Below, one piece after another: positions 24,054-31,561 of a stretch of DNA of 34,226 nt; within the stretch, counting starts at the first letter, position 1, and the number at the start of each line of letters is the position of its first letter. Source of the stretch: Oscillospiraceae bacterium (GTDB taxonomy: Bacteria; Bacillota; Clostridia; Oscillospirales; Oscillospiraceae); contig JAFQCV010000029.1 of NCBI GenBank assembly GCA_017416325.1, positions 1 to 34,226 of the forward strand. The letters are read 5' to 3'. The notes beneath the pieces are model-generated. The model saw only the letters and a list, made by a program, of their open reading frames with translations, was not told the origin of the DNA and made no database searches. The position numbers and the translations under genes are program-made.

Positions 24054-24448
24054 GGATTCCCCTCCAAAATCTCCCGGGCTAAGGGCGTCATGACTGCGCC
24101 AGGCCCGGGTTTTTGCCCGCTGCTGCGTAATGCCCGGGCTTCCTCGGCGGTGATCAGACGTTTCCGGCCGCCGTCGGTAAAGATCACGCCCCAATTCTTC
24201 AACTCCCGCTGACTTGCCGCCAGAGATGCTCCCAAAGCCCGGTTTTTGCCACCGTCCGGCAGTCCCGGGGTATACAGATATACCGGCTTCCCCTCTGCCA
24301 GGGCAGCCAGAACTGCCGGCTCCCGAAACCGCAGCAGCTGGCCCAGCTCCAAAGAGCCGATGACCACCGCGTCATAAGGCTCTGCCGCCACATAGCCGCA
24401 CCCCAGCTCCGCAGGCGGCTCTTTGCCGATGAGCAGCGCCCGGGTCAT
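24050..24448 (-). CDS. Conserved eut-locus protein of unknown function (132 aa)
   Basis: Lies between pduL and eutN, overlapping both by 4 nt. Residues 1-80 look like an alpha/beta flavodoxin- or Rossmann-like half (YDAVVIGSLELGQLL, GKPVYLYTPGLPDG). Residues about 95-128 read LITAEEARAL then GPGAVMTPLAREIL, a module also seen at the start of EutT here (DTLTPGARDYL) and in EutQ-type proteins. A protein of this kind occupies the same slot in other Firmicutes eut operons, as I recall. Its role is unknown; scaffold, cofactor handling or cargo assembly are possibilities. Confidence 0.75.
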   Translation of the reverse strand: MTRALLIGKEPPAELGCGYVAAEPYDAVVIGSLELGQLLRFREPAVLAALAEGKPVYLYTPGLPDGGKNRALGASLAASQRELKNWGVIFTDGGRKRLITAEEARALRSSGQKPGPGAVMTPLAREILEGNP

Positions 24449-25053
24449 GACAGGATCCTCCCCAGGTCACCCTTTTGGAAGCCGCAGGCGTTGGCTTCAT
24501 CATAATCCAGGTGGACAAAGGTGGCGTAATCCTTGTGTACCCGCACCAATACATCTTCAAAAATCAGCGGCCGGGCGGTGTATACCTGAAGCTTTACGAT
24601 CTGCTTGTCCTTCACGCCCATCCGGGCCGCATCCTCCGGGGTCATATGAATGTGCCGCTGGGCGGCAATGACCCCCTGCTGAAGGGAAACCGACCCCAAG
24701 GGGCCCACCACCTGCACCCCCGGAGAACCGGCTGTCGACCCGGAGGCACGCACCGGCGGATTCAGGCCCAGCTGCCGGGCATCGGTCAAAGATACCTCCA
24801 CCTGGGCCTCTTTTCGCTCCGGGCCCAGCACCGCCACATTGTCAAACCGTCCCTTGGGCCCGATCACCGAGACCCGTTCCCGGGAAAGAAACTGTCCCGG
24901 CTGGGATAAGGGTCTGTCCGGGGTCAGGCTGTGTCCAAACAGTGCCTGCGCCTGTGCCTCGGTAACATGGACATGGCGGCCGGAGGCCTCCAGTTGGATA
25001 AAGATCCGCTTGAGCACCTTTTCCGCCACCGCCTGTAATTCCTGATCGCTCAC
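24445..25053 (-). CDS. pduL: Phosphate acyltransferase PduL (EutD-type role)
   Basis: 202 aa. Converts acetyl-CoA and phosphate to acetyl phosphate inside the microcompartment, recycling CoA. Zinc-binding motifs GRHVHVT (about 25-31) and AQRHIHMTPEDA are intact, as is FVHLDYDEANACGF near the end. The first 22 residues (SDQELQAVAEKVLKRIFIQL) form an amphipathic helix typical of an encapsulation peptide. Start codon is GTG. It overlaps the next gene by 4 nt. Confidence 0.93.
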   Translation of the reverse strand: MSDQELQAVAEKVLKRIFIQLEASGRHVHVTEAQAQALFGHSLTPDRPLSQPGQFLSRERVSVIGPKGRFDNVAVLGPERKEAQVEVSLTDARQLGLNPPVRASGSTAGSPGVQVVGPLGSVSLQQGVIAAQRHIHMTPEDAARMGVKDKQIVKLQVYTARPLIFEDVLVRVHKDYATFVHLDYDEANACGFQKGDLGRILS

Positions 25054-25080
25054 GCTTTCACATCCTGTACTTCATTTTTA

Positions 25081-25291
25081 CCAATTCCCGTTTTTCGGGC
25101 AGCCTCGTACGGCTTCGTAGGGCGGGGTCATGACCCCGCCGCTCACTTTCCGGATTCTGAAAAGCTTAAAATATCAAAAAACATACCGAAATAATAGACG
25201 AAACTACTCAAAATAATGCAACCTGGTCGGCGGACTCATGAGTCCGCCCTACGCACGCATAATTTGCGACTGCCCGGTAAATAGCAATTTA
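25081..25291. repeat. Bracketed composite element 5 (bracket + BIME pair D), eutT-pduL gap
   Basis: Left bracket CCAATTCCCGTTTTTCGGGC and right bracket TGCCCGGTAAATAGCAATTT (25270-25289) enclose a REP pair. The right end overlaps the eutT stop codon. No gene inside. Confidence 0.7.
25116..25258. repeat. BIME-like REP pair D
   Basis: REPs GGCGGGGTCATGACCCCGCC (25121-25140) and GGCGGACTCATGAGTCCGCC (25229-25248); the spacer matches pair C over most of its length, including AGACGAAACTACTCAAAAT and ATGCAACCTGGTCGG. Confidence 0.85.
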
Positions 25292-25972
25292 CCCTTCTTT
25301 TTTCGCCCGGATCATGAGAATGTAGAGCATACTGCTCATCCGGTTCATGGCCTTTAAAATATCCTCCCGGAAAGGCTGCCCCTCCCGGTCCATAAAGGCG
25401 CGGACTGCCGCCAGCTCTGCTGCCCGGGCAGCGCACCGAGCGCGGTTGAGCCATAACACTGCCGGCCCGTCGGTGTATTCCGGCATAAAATGGGGCTGAC
25501 CGTAATGCTCCTGGGGAAAATGGCTGTGGCTGCGGATCTCTGCTTGCGTCAAGCCGCAAAGCTTCTCCTCCGGCACAGGCTCATTTAATACATCGCAGGA
25601 GATCAGCCGCCGGGCCAAGGCCAAAATTTCTCCCAACTCCCGTTGAAACGCGCCGCAATTTAGTTGACATAACATTATTTCCGCTTCCAAAGCATCGATC
25701 GCGCCCCGGAAGGCGATCCGGGGATGGGTCTTGCTTACCAATACATCCCCATGAAGATGGGTCATATGCTCCGGCTTTTGGGAGATCGTCCCGCCGCCCA
25801 GCAGCTTGTAGGTTTCGATTTTCGCCGCCTCACCCGGGAGAATGGGGATCCGCTCCCGGCTTAGATAATCCCTGGCCCCGGGAGTCAGGGTGTCCCCTTT
25901 CCCCAGAAAGAACACCCGTTTTCCCTCCCGGTTGCGGATATTGTCCTTTACATTTTTCTCTGTATACAGCAT
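25289..25972 (-). CDS. eutT: Corrinoid adenosyltransferase EutT
   Basis: 227 aa; makes adenosylcobalamin from ATP and cob(I)alamin for EutBC. EutT hallmarks: DTLTPGARDYLSRERIPI near the N-terminus, HMTHLHGDVLVSKTHPRIAF and RGAIDALEAEIMLCQL, and the C-terminal DILKAMNRMSSMLYILMI. Unlike enterobacterial EutT it shows no HX11CCX2C metal motif in the region before THLHGD, so it may be metal-independent. The ATG shares one base with the eutM stop (TAATG). The stop codon lies in the end of composite element 5, and a TTATGTCAAC motif sits at 25663-25672. Confidence 0.92.
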   Translation of the reverse strand: MLYTEKNVKDNIRNREGKRVFFLGKGDTLTPGARDYLSRERIPILPGEAAKIETYKLLGGGTISQKPEHMTHLHGDVLVSKTHPRIAFRGAIDALEAEIMLCQLNCGAFQRELGEILALARRLISCDVLNEPVPEEKLCGLTQAEIRSHSHFPQEHYGQPHFMPEYTDGPAVLWLNRARCAARAAELAAVRAFMDREGQPFREDILKAMNRMSSMLYILMIRAKKEG

Positions 25973-26274
25973 TAAGCCTTAGGCGCGGGGCCGGGTCTAT
26001 GGGACTTGGGGAGAATGGCATCCACTTCCGTGTGGGGACGGGCGATGACATGCACAGAGATCAGCTCGCCTACCTTCTCCGCAGCTGCAGCGCCGGCATC
26101 GGTTGCCGCCTTCACAGCGCCCACATCCCCCCGGACCATAACGGTGACCAAGCCGCCGCCTACCTGCTCCTTGCCCACCAGCTGCACATTGGCGGACTTG
26201 ACCATAGCATCTGCCGCCTCAATGGCGCCAATGAGACCCTTTGTTTCGATCATACCCAAAGAATTTGTATCCAT
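25972..26274 (-). CDS. eutM: Microcompartment hexameric shell protein EutM
   Basis: About 100 aa single BMC domain: [20 protein letters not shown], then [20 protein letters not shown] forming the pore-side loop, and [19 protein letters not shown]. Hexamers tile the shell facets. I chose the ATG 8 nt after AAAGGAG rather than the one only 2 nt after it, which would add two residues (26280). A proline-rich tail GPAPKA follows the domain. Confidence 0.93.
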   Translation of the reverse strand: MDTNSLGMIETKGLIGAIEAADAMVKSANVQLVGKEQVGGGLVTVMVRGDVGAVKAATDAGAAAAEKVGELISVHVIARPHTEVDAILPKSHRPGPAPKA

Positions 26275-26347
26275 ATTCATAACTCCTTTAAGAAATTTTT
26301 ATTTCCGTTTATTGGAAAGTCGGTTAAAACTCGACGGCGTAGCCGCC

Positions 26348-26589
26348 AAGCCTTCCCCTTGAGGGTGGTGCGACCCGCAGCGAATCAAAATTGACATATC
26401 TGCCGGTGGCAGATATACCTTGATTCCTAGGTGGCAAAAATCTTTGATTTTTGACGGATGAGGTGGTCTGCGAAGCAGAAAATCCCGTATTTTAACGGCT
26501 ACTACGTAGCCTACACCTCATCAGTCACCAAAAGCGGTTGCGAAGAGCCGCCTTTGGTGACAGCTTCCCCTCAAGGGGAAGCCTTTTTG
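26348..26589. repeat. CTTCCCC-family element, copy 2 with a nested insertion, eutE-eutM gap
   Basis: Reverse orientation relative to copy 1, ends CCTTCCCCTTGAGG and CCCTCAAGGGGAAGCC-like, same internal hairpins (CACCAAAAGCGGTTGCG with its partner, TACTACGTAGCCTACACC). Between the left end and GGTGGCAAAAATC an extra block at about 26371-26430 forms its own stem (AATCAA / TTGATT with TATCTGCCGGTGGCAGATA), suggesting insertion of a further small palindrome. A degenerate bracket TTTCCGTTTATTGGAAAG lies at 26302. The 340-nt gap shows no gene. Confidence 0.7.
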
Positions 26590-26620
26590 CACTAACGCAA
26601 CAAATCGATAAACTCCTGAT

Positions 26621-28054
26621 TTACTTTAGTCTCTCCAAAATCTTCGCGGCGATTCGCTCCACCAAATCCTCGTCCACCTGTACCCGAACTTCCGGCGTCT
26701 TTCGGGATTCCTGACCCCAGGCCACCCGGCGGATGTTGATCAGATCCAGGGGAGAAATGTTGTTGGACGAGCTGCTGCCGCCCACCGCGCCGCAGCCTAA
26801 GGTCAGCGCCGGGAACAGCCCCGTTGTCGCCCCAATGCCACCCAACGCCGCCGGGGTGTTCACCAAAAACCGGGACACAGGGATCTGAAGGGCAAATCTG
26901 CGGATCACCGCCTCATCCTGCGCATGCATGGCGAAGGTATGGCCGCTGCCCTCGTGCTTCAGCACCTCGATGGCCTTGGCTAGCACCGCATCCTCGCTGT
27001 CCATGACGAAAAACGCCAGCACCGGGCAAAGCTTCTCCATGGAATAAGGACGGGTAGGTCCTGCCTCCTGCTCCCGGGCAACCAAAACCTTCGTCTCCCG
27101 GGGTACGGAGAAGCCCGCCATTTCCGCCAAAGCCGTTGCGGGTCTTCCCACGATGGCAGGGTTCAATGTCCCGTTGGGCTTAAACAGCAGCTTTGCCAGA
27201 GAACCCGCCTCGTTGGTTGACATAAAATAGAACCCTTGGCGTTTTCCTTCCTCCCGTACCGCATTTTCCATGCTCTTTTCCACGATGATGCTCTGCTCCG
27301 AAGCGCAGACCGTGCCGTAGTCAAAGCTTTTGGACTTACAGATGCACGATAGCGCCTGGGCTACATCCGCGCTGTGGTGAATATAAGCCGGGCCGTTGCC
27401 CGCTCCCACGCCGATGGCGGGTTTTCCCGAGGAATAGGCTGCCCTTACCATACCGGGTCCCCCGGTGGCGAGGATCAGCCGCACCTGCTCCGCCCCCATC
27501 AGCTCCTGACAACCGGCCATGGACGCCATGCTCAGACAGCTTATACTGCCGGGCGGCGCTCCCGCCCCCTCTGCCGCCGCCGCCACGATCCGCGCCGCCC
27601 TGAGAGTACATTCCAGTGCCTTGGGATGGGGTGAAAACACAATGGTGTTGCCGCTTTTCAGGGCAATGATGGCCTTATAGCATACCGTAGACGTGGGATT
27701 CGTGCTGGGTACGATGGCTGCGATGACACCCACCGGGACGCCCACCTCCCATAGCTTTTCCTTTTCCCGTACATTTAATACGCCCACCGTCTTCATGTCC
27801 CGGACAGCCGCCGCCACGGTTTCGGAAGCAAACCGGTTTTTGACCACCTTGTCATCGGGATTGCCAAAACCGGTCTCCCGGACGGCCAGCTCTGCCAGCT
27901 CCACCGCCGCGGCGGAAAACTTTTGGGCAATGGCCTGCACAATGGCATCCAGCTGCTGCTGGGACATTTGGGACAGGGTCGCTTGGGCTTTTTCTGCCTG
28001 CTGGCACAGAAGCCTTGCTTCCTGCCGCGCCGCTAAATCCTTATCCAGTTCCAT
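26621..28054 (-). CDS. eutE: CoA-acylating acetaldehyde dehydrogenase EutE
   Basis: 477 aa. Oxidises acetaldehyde to acetyl-CoA with NAD+. Aldehyde dehydrogenase fold with VPSTNPTSTVCYKAIIALKS, the nucleotide loop TGGPGMVRAA and catalytic Cys250 in DYGTVCASEQSII. The C-terminal tail after a linker, DEDLVERIAAKILERLK, is an amphipathic helix like encapsulation peptides of this family; usual position for PduP-type is N-terminal, so a C-terminal tag is notable. SD AAGGAG directly follows the hairpin GCGGGCACTGCCCGC. A TTATGTCAAC motif is at 27216-27225. Confidence 0.93.
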   Translation of the reverse strand: MELDKDLAARQEARLLCQQAEKAQATLSQMSQQQLDAIVQAIAQKFSAAAVELAELAVRETGFGNPDDKVVKNRFASETVAAAVRDMKTVGVLNVREKEKLWEVGVPVGVIAAIVPSTNPTSTVCYKAIIALKSGNTIVFSPHPKALECTLRAARIVAAAAEGAGAPPGSISCLSMASMAGCQELMGAEQVRLILATGGPGMVRAAYSSGKPAIGVGAGNGPAYIHHSADVAQALSCICKSKSFDYGTVCASEQSIIVEKSMENAVREEGKRQGFYFMSTNEAGSLAKLLFKPNGTLNPAIVGRPATALAEMAGFSVPRETKVLVAREQEAGPTRPYSMEKLCPVLAFFVMDSEDAVLAKAIEVLKHEGSGHTFAMHAQDEAVIRRFALQIPVSRFLVNTPAALGGIGATTGLFPALTLGCGAVGGSSSSNNISPLDLINIRRVAWGQESRKTPEVRVQVDEDLVERIAAKILERLK

Positions 28055-28067
28055 ACTTTCACTCCTT

Positions 28068-28082
28068 GCGGGCAGTGCCCGC
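28068..28082 (-). promoter_or_regulatory. Leader hairpin abutting the eutE SD
   Basis: GCGGGCACTGCCCGC on the minus strand, directly followed by AAGGAG of eutE, identical to the hairpin before mreC. Upstream is a further imperfect 16-bp inverted repeat (28090-28105 with 28128-28143). Confidence 0.5.
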
Positions 28083-28149
28083 TGACATTTCGAGTCTGGC
28101 AGGCCGGCAGCGGTCGTTACCCCTTTGGGCCTGCCCGATTCGATACAAA

Positions 28150-28345
28150 TACCCGTTTACCGGGCAGTTTCGTTAGGATTCGTAGGGCGGACTCATGAGT
28201 CCGCCGATCACTTTCCGGATTCTAAAAAGTTTGTATTTGCAAGCTTTTTCAAAAAAGCATTGTCCCAGCCGTACAAAATGTTTAACCGGGTCGGCGGGCT
28301 CATGAGCCCGCCCTACGAATAAACTCCCCGAGAAATGGCAAATTA
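28150..28345. repeat. Bracketed composite element 6 (bracket + BIME pair E), eutL-eutE gap
   Basis: Left bracket TACCCGTTTACCGGGCAG and right bracket CGAGAAATGGCAAATTA (28331-28345) enclose a REP pair; the right end contains the eutL stop codon. Confidence 0.65.
28181..28317. repeat. BIME-like REP pair E
   Basis: REPs GGCGGACTCATGAGTCCGCC (28186-28205) and GGCGGGCTCATGAGCCCGCC (28293-28312). The first ~40 nt of spacer resemble pair D (TCACTTTCCGGATTCT) but the second half has diverged. Confidence 0.85.
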
Positions 28346-28972
28346 TTTATCTTTCGGTCTTGCCGCTACTTCTGCCACCGCGGCGGCAAATGCGCTGCAG
28401 GCCGCCTCACAGGCAGACTGGGTGCCGCTGAGCAGCCCGCCGCCGAAATTCGTCTCGCTGGGTGGGGGGTATAGTTTACATAACTTTACATCTGCCGCTT
28501 TCAGTGCCGCGTCCAGAGCATACATGCTTTCCAAGGGCGGCGCAATGAGATAGGCCACCGCCGACCCTTTGGGTACGCCGGCCTCCCGGGCAAGAAAGCT
28601 GCCTACGCTGGCAACCGTATGGGCAAGGTAGGGCACTTCCCCTGCCTCATCAAACCCCAGCCGCTCCAAGGCGGAAAGGGCAGCCTCCATGCCGCTGCGT
28701 ACCGCACCGGGGGTAGGGCCCGCCAAAATGCCGATGACCTCCCCGGCGTTGGGGGTGGAGGCATTGGCTGCCCCGGCGTAGAAGCTGTGACCGTAGCACA
28801 CCTGCACATCCGCGGCTTTGGTGGCAGCGTCCAGGGCGATATAGGTGGCATCGTCACAGTCCGTGGTGAGCATCCCCAGACAGGGATACCCATCCGTTGC
28901 GCCCAAAGCCTTGGAAAGGGCCGGTACAGCCCCGGGCAGATACCGCACCGCCAGCACCTTCACCGGGATCAT
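28343..28972 (-). CDS. eutL: Microcompartment trimeric shell protein EutL
   Basis: 209 aa tandem-BMC protein. MIPVKVLAVRYLPGAVPALS at the start, then DDATYIALDAATKAADV and the second domain with PLESMYALDAALKAADVKL; GGGLLSGTQSACEAACSAF near the end. Trimers form a large gated pore proposed to pass cofactors or substrates. The ATG overlaps the eutC stop (ATGA), which fixes the start against a longer frame. The stop lies at the edge of composite element 6, and TTATGTAAAC occurs at 28474-28483 in the codons for KLCKLY. Confidence 0.94.
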   Translation of the reverse strand: MIPVKVLAVRYLPGAVPALSKALGATDGYPCLGMLTTDCDDATYIALDAATKAADVQVCYGHSFYAGAANASTPNAGEVIGILAGPTPGAVRSGMEAALSALERLGFDEAGEVPYLAHTVASVGSFLAREAGVPKGSAVAYLIAPPLESMYALDAALKAADVKLCKLYPPPSETNFGGGLLSGTQSACEAACSAFAAAVAEVAARPKDK

Positions 28973-29880
28973 TTCGCGCCCTCCAGATGCAGTTCTACGC
29001 CGGAAACCTTCTTTCGCAAAATGGTCTCGATCAGCTCCGCAATATGCGCCCCGGCTTCCACCGCCGGTGTGCCTTGGGCGTGGATGTTGGAAACCACCGT
29101 CCGGGCCGACTCCGAGACCCCGGTGTGGGGCTTGTAGGTGATATAGGCAGACATGCTCTTGTCCGTCACCAGACCGGGACGCTCCCCTACCAGTACGCAA
29201 ACCAGCTCGCAGCCGGTGACATCCCCCACCGCATCGCCCGCGCCCACCCGGCAGTAGCGGATAAACACCGCCTTGCCGGTGTCGATGCCCCGGACTTTCA
29301 AACCGTCCTTGATGGCTGCCATACAGTCCATGGCGTTAGCCCCAATCGCCGCGGAGGATAGTCCGTCTCCCACCACGATCTGCACCCGGGGCGCAGAGGA
29401 AACGGCACTTTTGAGCTTTTTCTCACTGTCTTCATCCAAGACTCTCCCCAGGTCGGGGCGGGTCAGATATTCCTCTTTGTCCTTGCACCGGGTCTTCAGC
29501 GGGATCAAACCGTTCTTTTCCGCGAAATCCTCCGCCACCTGGGAGAACACCGCATCCTGGGCAGCGGCATGATCCGCCCGAAACCGCAGCATAGTCAGGG
29601 TCTTATACCGGGGACCTGCCCTGCCGCTGCCCAGTCTTGCCGGGGTCTTCATTTTCAGCCGGGCAAAGCCCTCTTTGTCCGCGGCATTTTCCTGAAGATA
29701 GAGCTTTCTTAAATCCAGCGCCGTCACATCCGGCACAAAATCCCCCTCCCGGAAGCCATTGTCTTTTGGCTCCGGGCCCGGGTTCGACGGCTTGTAGTCG
29801 CTTCCCTTTACCATAGGTTCGGGAAGACCCATTTGTCCCAAGATCTCCGCCACCATGGCGGTCAGTTCCTGTTTATTCAT
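28969..29880 (-). CDS. eutC: Ethanolamine ammonia-lyase small subunit EutC
   Basis: 303 aa. With EutB it forms the AdoCbl-dependent lyase that splits ethanolamine into acetaldehyde and ammonia. Typical segments: TPARLGSGRAGPRYKTLTML, QIVVGDGLSSAAIGANA, RVGAGDAVGDVTGCELVCVL and GERPGL. The first 18 residues (MNKQELTAMVAEILGQMG) are an amphipathic helix followed by a Pro/Gly-rich linker, the expected encapsulation tag. SD GAGGTGA upstream. Confidence 0.95.
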   Translation of the reverse strand: MNKQELTAMVAEILGQMGLPEPMVKGSDYKPSNPGPEPKDNGFREGDFVPDVTALDLRKLYLQENAADKEGFARLKMKTPARLGSGRAGPRYKTLTMLRFRADHAAAQDAVFSQVAEDFAEKNGLIPLKTRCKDKEEYLTRPDLGRVLDEDSEKKLKSAVSSAPRVQIVVGDGLSSAAIGANAMDCMAAIKDGLKVRGIDTGKAVFIRYCRVGAGDAVGDVTGCELVCVLVGERPGLVTDKSMSAYITYKPHTGVSESARTVVSNIHAQGTPAVEAGAHIAELIETILRKKVSGVELHLEGAK

Positions 29881-29889
29881 ACGTCACCT

Positions 29890-30071
29890 CATTCAGTTTT
29901 CCGTTTATCGGGCGGCCGATGGCTGCAAATTGACAATTGAAAATTGACAATGGACAATTTAGGTATCGCCAAAGGCGACATTTTAAAAATCATTTCCGAA
30001 GGAAATACCGAAATTTTCAATTATCCATTATCAATTGTCCATTCGTGCGTCAGCCCGACAAATGGCAATTT
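29890..30071. repeat. Bracketed composite element 7 (bracket + M7), eutB-eutC gap
   Basis: Left bracket TTTTCCGTTTATCGGGCGGC, right bracket CCCGACAAATGGCAATTT (30054-30071); the right end touches the eutB stop codon. Confidence 0.65.
29928..30043. repeat. ATTATCCATT-family element, copy M7
   Basis: Ends with AATTGACAATTG / CAATTATCCATT-type units; core hairpins TCGCCAAAGGCGA and CATTTCCGAAGGAAAT. Confidence 0.8.
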
Positions 30072-31436
30072 CTAAAACAGTAAGCTGGAGCCGTCGCCGG
30101 CCTTTGCCGTCAGCTTTCCGTTCTCGATAAAGCCCATTTTCTCCAGCCACCGCTGAAACTCCGGGATCGCTGTCTTTCCGGTGATCTGCCGCAGAGCGGC
30201 GGTCTCCCGGAAGCCGGTGGTCTGATAGTTCAGCATGATGTCGTCTCCATGGGGGATGCCCATAAAATAGTTGCACCCGGCCATGGTCAGCAGCGCCGCC
30301 AGATTCTCAATATCGTTCTGATCTGCCTTCATGTGGTTGGTGTAGCAGCAGTCGCAGCCCATGGAGATGCCGGTAAGCTTGCCCATAAAATGATCCTCAA
30401 GACCGGCTCTGGTCACCTGCCGGGCGTCGTACAGATACTCCGGGCCAATGAATCCTACCACCGTATTCACCAAAAAGGGCTGGAACCGCTTGGCAAAGCC
30501 GTAGCACCGGGCCTCCATGGTCACCTGGTCTGTGCCGTGATGGGCGTTGGAACTTAGCTCGCTGCCCTGTCCCGTCTCAAAATACATCACATTGGGCCCC
30601 TCTGCCGTACCCTGATGCAGCAGAAGCTGCCGGGCTTCCTCCAAGGTGGACGCATCAAAACCAAAGGCGGCATTGCCCGCCTGAGAACCGGCAATGGACT
30701 GGAAGATCAGGTCGCAGGGCGCGCCGGCCCGCACCGCCTTCATCTGGGCAGTCACATGGGCAAGCACACAGATCTGGGTCGGAATCTCCCAATGCTCCTT
30801 GATTTCTTGGAACCGCCTCAGCACCTTGCCCACCTGCTCCGGGCTGTCTGTTACCGGATTCAGGCCGATCACCGCGTCTCCCGCGCCGAAGCTCAGGCCC
30901 TCCAATACCGAGGCGGTGATGCCATCGGGATCGTCGGTGGTGTGGTTGGGCTGCAATCGGCAGCTAAGCGTTCCCGGCAGACCGATGGTGGTGTTGCAGT
31001 GAGCGGTGACGGTGATCTTATTGGCGGCGTAGATCAGATCCAGATTGGACATCAGCTTGCACACCGCCGCCACCATCTCCGAGGTCAGTCCACGGCTAAG
31101 CCTGCGGATATCCGCCCCGGTGGTGTTCTCCGACAAGATCCACTCCCGCAGATCGCTTACCGTCCAGTTCCGGATAGACTCATACACCGGGATGTTCAGA
31201 TCGTCCTGAATGATCCGGGTAACTTCATCTTCTTCATAAGGGACGGCGGGATTCTCTCTTAGATCTCCCAAGGTCACCGCAGACAGCACCACCTTCGCTG
31301 CCACCCGTTCCTGGGAAGATCCGGCTGCCAAGCCCGCCAGCTTATCGCCGGTTTTTTCTTCGTTTGCCTTGGCAAGAACCTCTTTCAAGTCCCGAAAGGC
31401 ATATGTTTTCCCGGATAATACCGTTTTCAGTACCAT
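30072..31436 (-). CDS. eutB: Ethanolamine ammonia-lyase large subunit EutB
   Basis: 454 aa, the usual size. TIM-barrel catalytic subunit; NTTIGLPGTLSCRLQPNHTT holds active-site Asn and Arg, followed by LSFGAGDAVIGLNPVTDSPE and the FETGQGSELSSNAHHGTDQV segment with the substrate-binding Glu, then LTMAGCNYFMGIPHGDDIML. The chosen ATG has GGAGG 6 nt upstream; 13 extra upstream codons come from repeat M8 and are not counted. Confidence 0.97.
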   Translation of the reverse strand: MVLKTVLSGKTYAFRDLKEVLAKANEEKTGDKLAGLAAGSSQERVAAKVVLSAVTLGDLRENPAVPYEEDEVTRIIQDDLNIPVYESIRNWTVSDLREWILSENTTGADIRRLSRGLTSEMVAAVCKLMSNLDLIYAANKITVTAHCNTTIGLPGTLSCRLQPNHTTDDPDGITASVLEGLSFGAGDAVIGLNPVTDSPEQVGKVLRRFQEIKEHWEIPTQICVLAHVTAQMKAVRAGAPCDLIFQSIAGSQAGNAAFGFDASTLEEARQLLLHQGTAEGPNVMYFETGQGSELSSNAHHGTDQVTMEARCYGFAKRFQPFLVNTVVGFIGPEYLYDARQVTRAGLEDHFMGKLTGISMGCDCCYTNHMKADQNDIENLAALLTMAGCNYFMGIPHGDDIMLNYQTTGFRETAALRQITGKTAIPEFQRWLEKMGFIENGKLTAKAGDGSSLLF

Positions 31437-31451
31437 AATTACCTCCAGTTT

Positions 31452-31561
31452 TAATTGACAATTGAAAATTGACAATGGACAATTAAGGTGTCGCCTTTGG
31501 CGACATTTTTTAAATCATTTCCGAAGGAAATACCACAATTGTCAATTATCCATTATCCATT
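31452..31561. repeat. ATTATCCATT-family element, copy M8, eutA-eutB gap
   Basis: Nearly identical to M7 at its left end; core hairpins GTCGCCTTTGGCGAC and CATTTCCGAAGGAAAT; the right end supplies the eutA stop codon. No bracket seen. Confidence 0.8.

Noticed and set aside
25663-25672. GTTGACATAA as a -35 box of plus-strand promoters
   Set aside because: TTGACA is present at three of the six sites, but none has a reasonable -10 box 16-18 nt downstream and no plus-strand gene follows.
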